Shown one piece after another: positions 61,952-64,000 of a DNA stretch of 64,000 bases (position 1 is the stretch's first letter; every line of letters begins with the position of its first letter). The notes beneath the pieces were generated by a model. That model had not been told where the DNA came from and did no database searches. It saw only the letters and a program-made list of their open reading frames with translations. The DNA is from JAALKW01 sp963974485 (GTDB taxonomy: Bacteria; Pseudomonadota; Gammaproteobacteria; Legionellales; Legionellaceae), in assembly GCA_963974485.1 (NCBI GenBank), contig CAXBBS010000009.1:21328-85327 (forward strand), given 5' to 3'. Both the position numbers and the translations under genes were made by a program.

Positions 61952-64000
61952 CTACACCTTAGGTTGCCTGCCTTCATCCGGCGCTTGCTCGCTACTTTCA
62001 TCTTCACCACGTGAATTTGGTTGCGCATAAATAGAATTATTTAATCTTAATGCCCTCAAAGCTTCTCGACTTACCGCCTCTTTAGCCACACACAGCTCAA
62101 GTAATGCGGTTAAGTCCACTTCACCACCAAAACGTGCGGCATGCGTGGTTACCGGTTCGTTCAATTTAAAACGATCTTGAATATAGGTTTGAAAACTTGG
62201 GTCTTCATCAAATTGATATGGATATTTTTCACGTAATGCTTCAATCAATGCCGTTTGGGCATCTTCGGGAATATTCATCTCCGCGAGCTTCTCGCCACCC
62301 ATCCCTGTTTCACACACAGTATCCCAATCTATTTTCCATTCCACCGCCTTTGCCGGATACTCTAAAATGCTTTGTTTAAAATGCTCCCGTACATACTCAC
62401 GCAGCTCTTGTTTAATATCATCCATGGTTAATATTTTAAGTAACCGATGACCTAAGACCGATTGAAATAAACGACGTTTTACGCCCGAATAACAGCTGGG
62501 TTTATCACCGCGTAAATCATCATATTCTTCTAAAACGCCTTGGGCATTTATACGGCTGCTATCCCAATTATGTGCACGACCAATATGTGCTAATTCATCA
62601 ATAAAATGCTCAAGCCGTGTGTCAAGCGTATGCCCGTCACACGGAGGCGCATTCTCATCAAGAGCGCCAAGATAAAACATCGCAATCAACGGCTGGTATT
62701 CTTCAAAAGTAGACCATCCTCCCGTATGATCATGATTTACATAGGGAGCATCAACGGCCATCCAAAGATTCGGTTTACTTAAATACCGAAAAACTGTGTG
62801 GTCTTGATGCTGATAATAAGCTTGTAACGCTTGCTCACGTGTGTCGGCTGATAGCGTTGTACTCAACACTTGCCAGTCGTTCCAATCAAAAGGCAAATCA
62901 AGCTCACGTCCATCACCTGTACGAACGCGTGCAGGCTGTTCTTGGTACCGCGTTTTCAGCTGCTCTCGTAAGGTTTGTATGAGTGCAGGGGCTCCACGCT
63001 GCTCTATCACCGGATGATACACCTTTAATGCGGCTTCCAGACGTTTTTGCTCACCAGACGTTAAGGCCGTCATCGACGACTCATGGTCGCGTGCTAGCGC
63101 TTCTAAATCTAAACCACCGCGCGCTTCAAGCCGATAAAAATCATGATTTCTTGCAAGCTCCGCGACTGCAGGTACTGTTAATAAAATTTCAGCCGCATCT
63201 TGATTACCCAAGCTTAAAGCCAACCGAAACAGTTCGTTCGGCTGATTTGGTGTAACAGCTGTATGTAATAATGCTTTAACGGACGGTATTTCAATCAAAA
63301 ACCGGATATCATCCAGTAACGCGGGGTCATTTCGTCGAATAAGATTTCTTAAGATATAAAAACAAAGCTTTGCTTCTTCTGGGTCGATGATGTCAAATAC
63401 AGCTCGGGGGTTATTGGCCTCTAAAGCCGTACATATCTCCTGCAGCGCGCTGAGCTTAGCATGAACAAACGGATGAACACACTGAGCTCCATATTCACGC
63501 TCATGCATTTCAGCATAAGCAAATACGGAAGAGAATTGAAGTAACCGATTGACGACGGGAAAATGGCCTTTACTGGCGGCGTCTTCAAAAGCATCATAAT
63601 CCCCAGCCGTAATCATGACGTGTACGTTATTAGGCGCAAGCTCTGTAAGTTTGTCTATGAGACGCTCCATCCCCGCAAGGTGACCTTCCCTAGCAGCCGC
63701 TCGAAAAGCTTTATAATCCCCAGCCGAAATCATGGCTTGTACGTTATTAGGTGTAAGCTCCATGAGACGCTCCATCACCGCAAGGTGACCGTGGCCAGCG
63801 GCCTCTCGAAAAGCACCATAACCCCATCTCGAAATCATGGCTTGTACGTTAGCAGGGGCAAGCTCCTTCAGCTTATCGATGAGACGCTCCATCACCACAA
63901 GGTGACCGTGGCCAGCGGCCTCTCGAAAAGCATCATAATCCCCAGCCGAAATCATGGCTTGTACGTTATTAGGTGTAAGCTCCATGAGACGCTCCATCAC
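61952..64000 (-). CDS. Ankyrin-repeat protein, 5' end outside the window; effector candidate
   Basis: At least 683 residues are present, open at the right edge, so the true start is outside. The first 165 visible residues are ankyrin-like repeats of alternating 35 and 39 residues (MERLMELTPNNVQAMISAGD, then YDAFREAAGHGHL). Further diverged helical repeats follow to about residue 290 (FDIIDPEEAKLCF, FLIEIPSVKALL). The C-terminal half is a globular domain I cannot name, with FEEYQPLIAMFYLGALDE, IGRAHNWDSSRI and GDKPSCYSGVKRRLFQSVLG. The last residues (GEDESSEQAPDEGRQPKV) are acidic, as in many Dot/Icm substrates. It lies 117 bp before the TALE-like gene on the same strand; the gap shows no terminator, so both may share transcripts. 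Confidence 0.88.
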   Translation of the reverse strand: MMERLMELTPNNVQAMISAGDYDAFREAAGHGHLVVMERLIDKLKELAPANVQAMISRWGYGAFREAAGHGHLAVMERLMELTPNNVQAMISAGDYKAFRAAAREGHLAGMERLIDKLTELAPNNVHVMITAGDYDAFEDAASKGHFPVVNRLLQFSSVFAYAEMHEREYGAQCVHPFVHAKLSALQEICTALEANNPRAVFDIIDPEEAKLCFYILRNLIRRNDPALLDDIRFLIEIPSVKALLHTAVTPNQPNELFRLALSLGNQDAAEILLTVPAVAELARNHDFYRLEARGGLDLEALARDHESSMTALTSGEQKRLEAALKVYHPVIEQRGAPALIQTLREQLKTRYQEQPARVRTGDGRELDLPFDWNDWQVLSTTLSADTREQALQAYYQHQDHTVFRYLSKPNLWMAVDAPYVNHDHTGGWSTFEEYQPLIAMFYLGALDENAPPCDGHTLDTRLEHFIDELAHIGRAHNWDSSRINAQGVLEEYDDLRGDKPSCYSGVKRRLFQSVLGHRLLKILTMDDIKQELREYVREHFKQSILEYPAKAVEWKIDWDTVCETGMGGEKLAEMNIPEDAQTALIEALREKYPYQFDEDPSFQTYIQDRFKLNEPVTTHAARFGGEVDLTALLELCVAKEAVSREALRALRLNNSIYAQPNSRGEDESSEQAPDEGRQPKV
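63500..64000 (-). repeat. Near-identical ankyrin-repeat DNA units
   Basis: Stretches such as CATGGCTTGTACGTTA and CACAAGGTGACCGTGGCCAG recur at about 100-126 bp spacing. Units with and without the extra IDKL codons alternate. The array continues beyond the window, so the copy number is not known. Confidence 0.8.

Overview
The window is a moderately AT-rich, gene-dense stretch of a gammaproteobacterial chromosome. The housekeeping genes (grpE-dnaK-dnaJ, carA, metK, ahcY, rpsU-yqeY-dnaG, dksA, waaA, djlA, deaD, fadH, acs) are standard for that class. Between them lie genes of the kind carried by intracellular Legionellales (Legionella/Coxiella/Berkiella-type bacteria): a giant leucine-rich-repeat protein with a YopT-like protease site, an ankyrin-repeat protein, a eukaryote-type Ser/Thr kinase, a secreted GDSL lipase, a eukaryote-like 5'-nucleotidase, and several large orphans with acidic C-terminal tails. 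I infer a host-associated member of the Legionellales; the genus cannot be fixed from this sequence.

Layout. 1-8.5 kb: a PIF1-like helicase that runs off the left edge, then a 2283-residue LRR / C58-type protease / double P-loop gene, flanked on its far side by a decayed second copy of the helicase 5' end. 8.5-16.1 kb: a transglutaminase / amidotransferase-like / circularly permuted ATP-grasp / alpha-E cluster, the predicted peptide-ligation system known from many bacteria. 16-23.6 kb (minus strand): grpE-dnaK-dnaJ-carA-metK-ahcY, with two clear sigma-32 promoters in front of grpE and dnaK. 23.7-35.3 kb: class II DAHP synthase, a DMT protein, orphans including a 1157-residue P-loop protein, the rimK / aspartoacylase-like / rimB operon, and an HPPD-like dioxygenase. 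35.3-47.5 kb: a ThDP decarboxylase, rpsU-yqeY-dnaG (with no rpoD after it), dksA, waaA, djlA, a GDSL lipase, deaD and fadH. 47.5-60.8 kb: a 40-bp perfect palindrome, a protein kinase, an IS21 remnant, an SDR, arginase plus an ornithine-cyclodeaminase relative, a FadL-type porin, an OPT transporter, an orphan, a nucleotidase and acs. 60.8-64 kb: a small protein with TAL-effector-type repeats and a partial ankyrin-repeat protein.

The main discovery candidate is the gene at 60932-61789 (minus). It holds four 33-residue repeats that match the TAL-effector (TALE/BAT) repeat frame position by position, including the GG after a hypervariable pair at positions 12-13. The pairs are HD, NN, HN and HD. 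The protein ends in an acidic, then basic (KRPR) tail. It sits beside an ankyrin gene, and a frame-matched fragment just after its stop codon encodes a tail homologous to the end of that ankyrin protein. A TALE-like protein in a Legionella-type effector neighbourhood would be unusual and could be a nucleus-targeted or DNA-binding effector.

No rRNA, tRNA or CRISPR array was seen.
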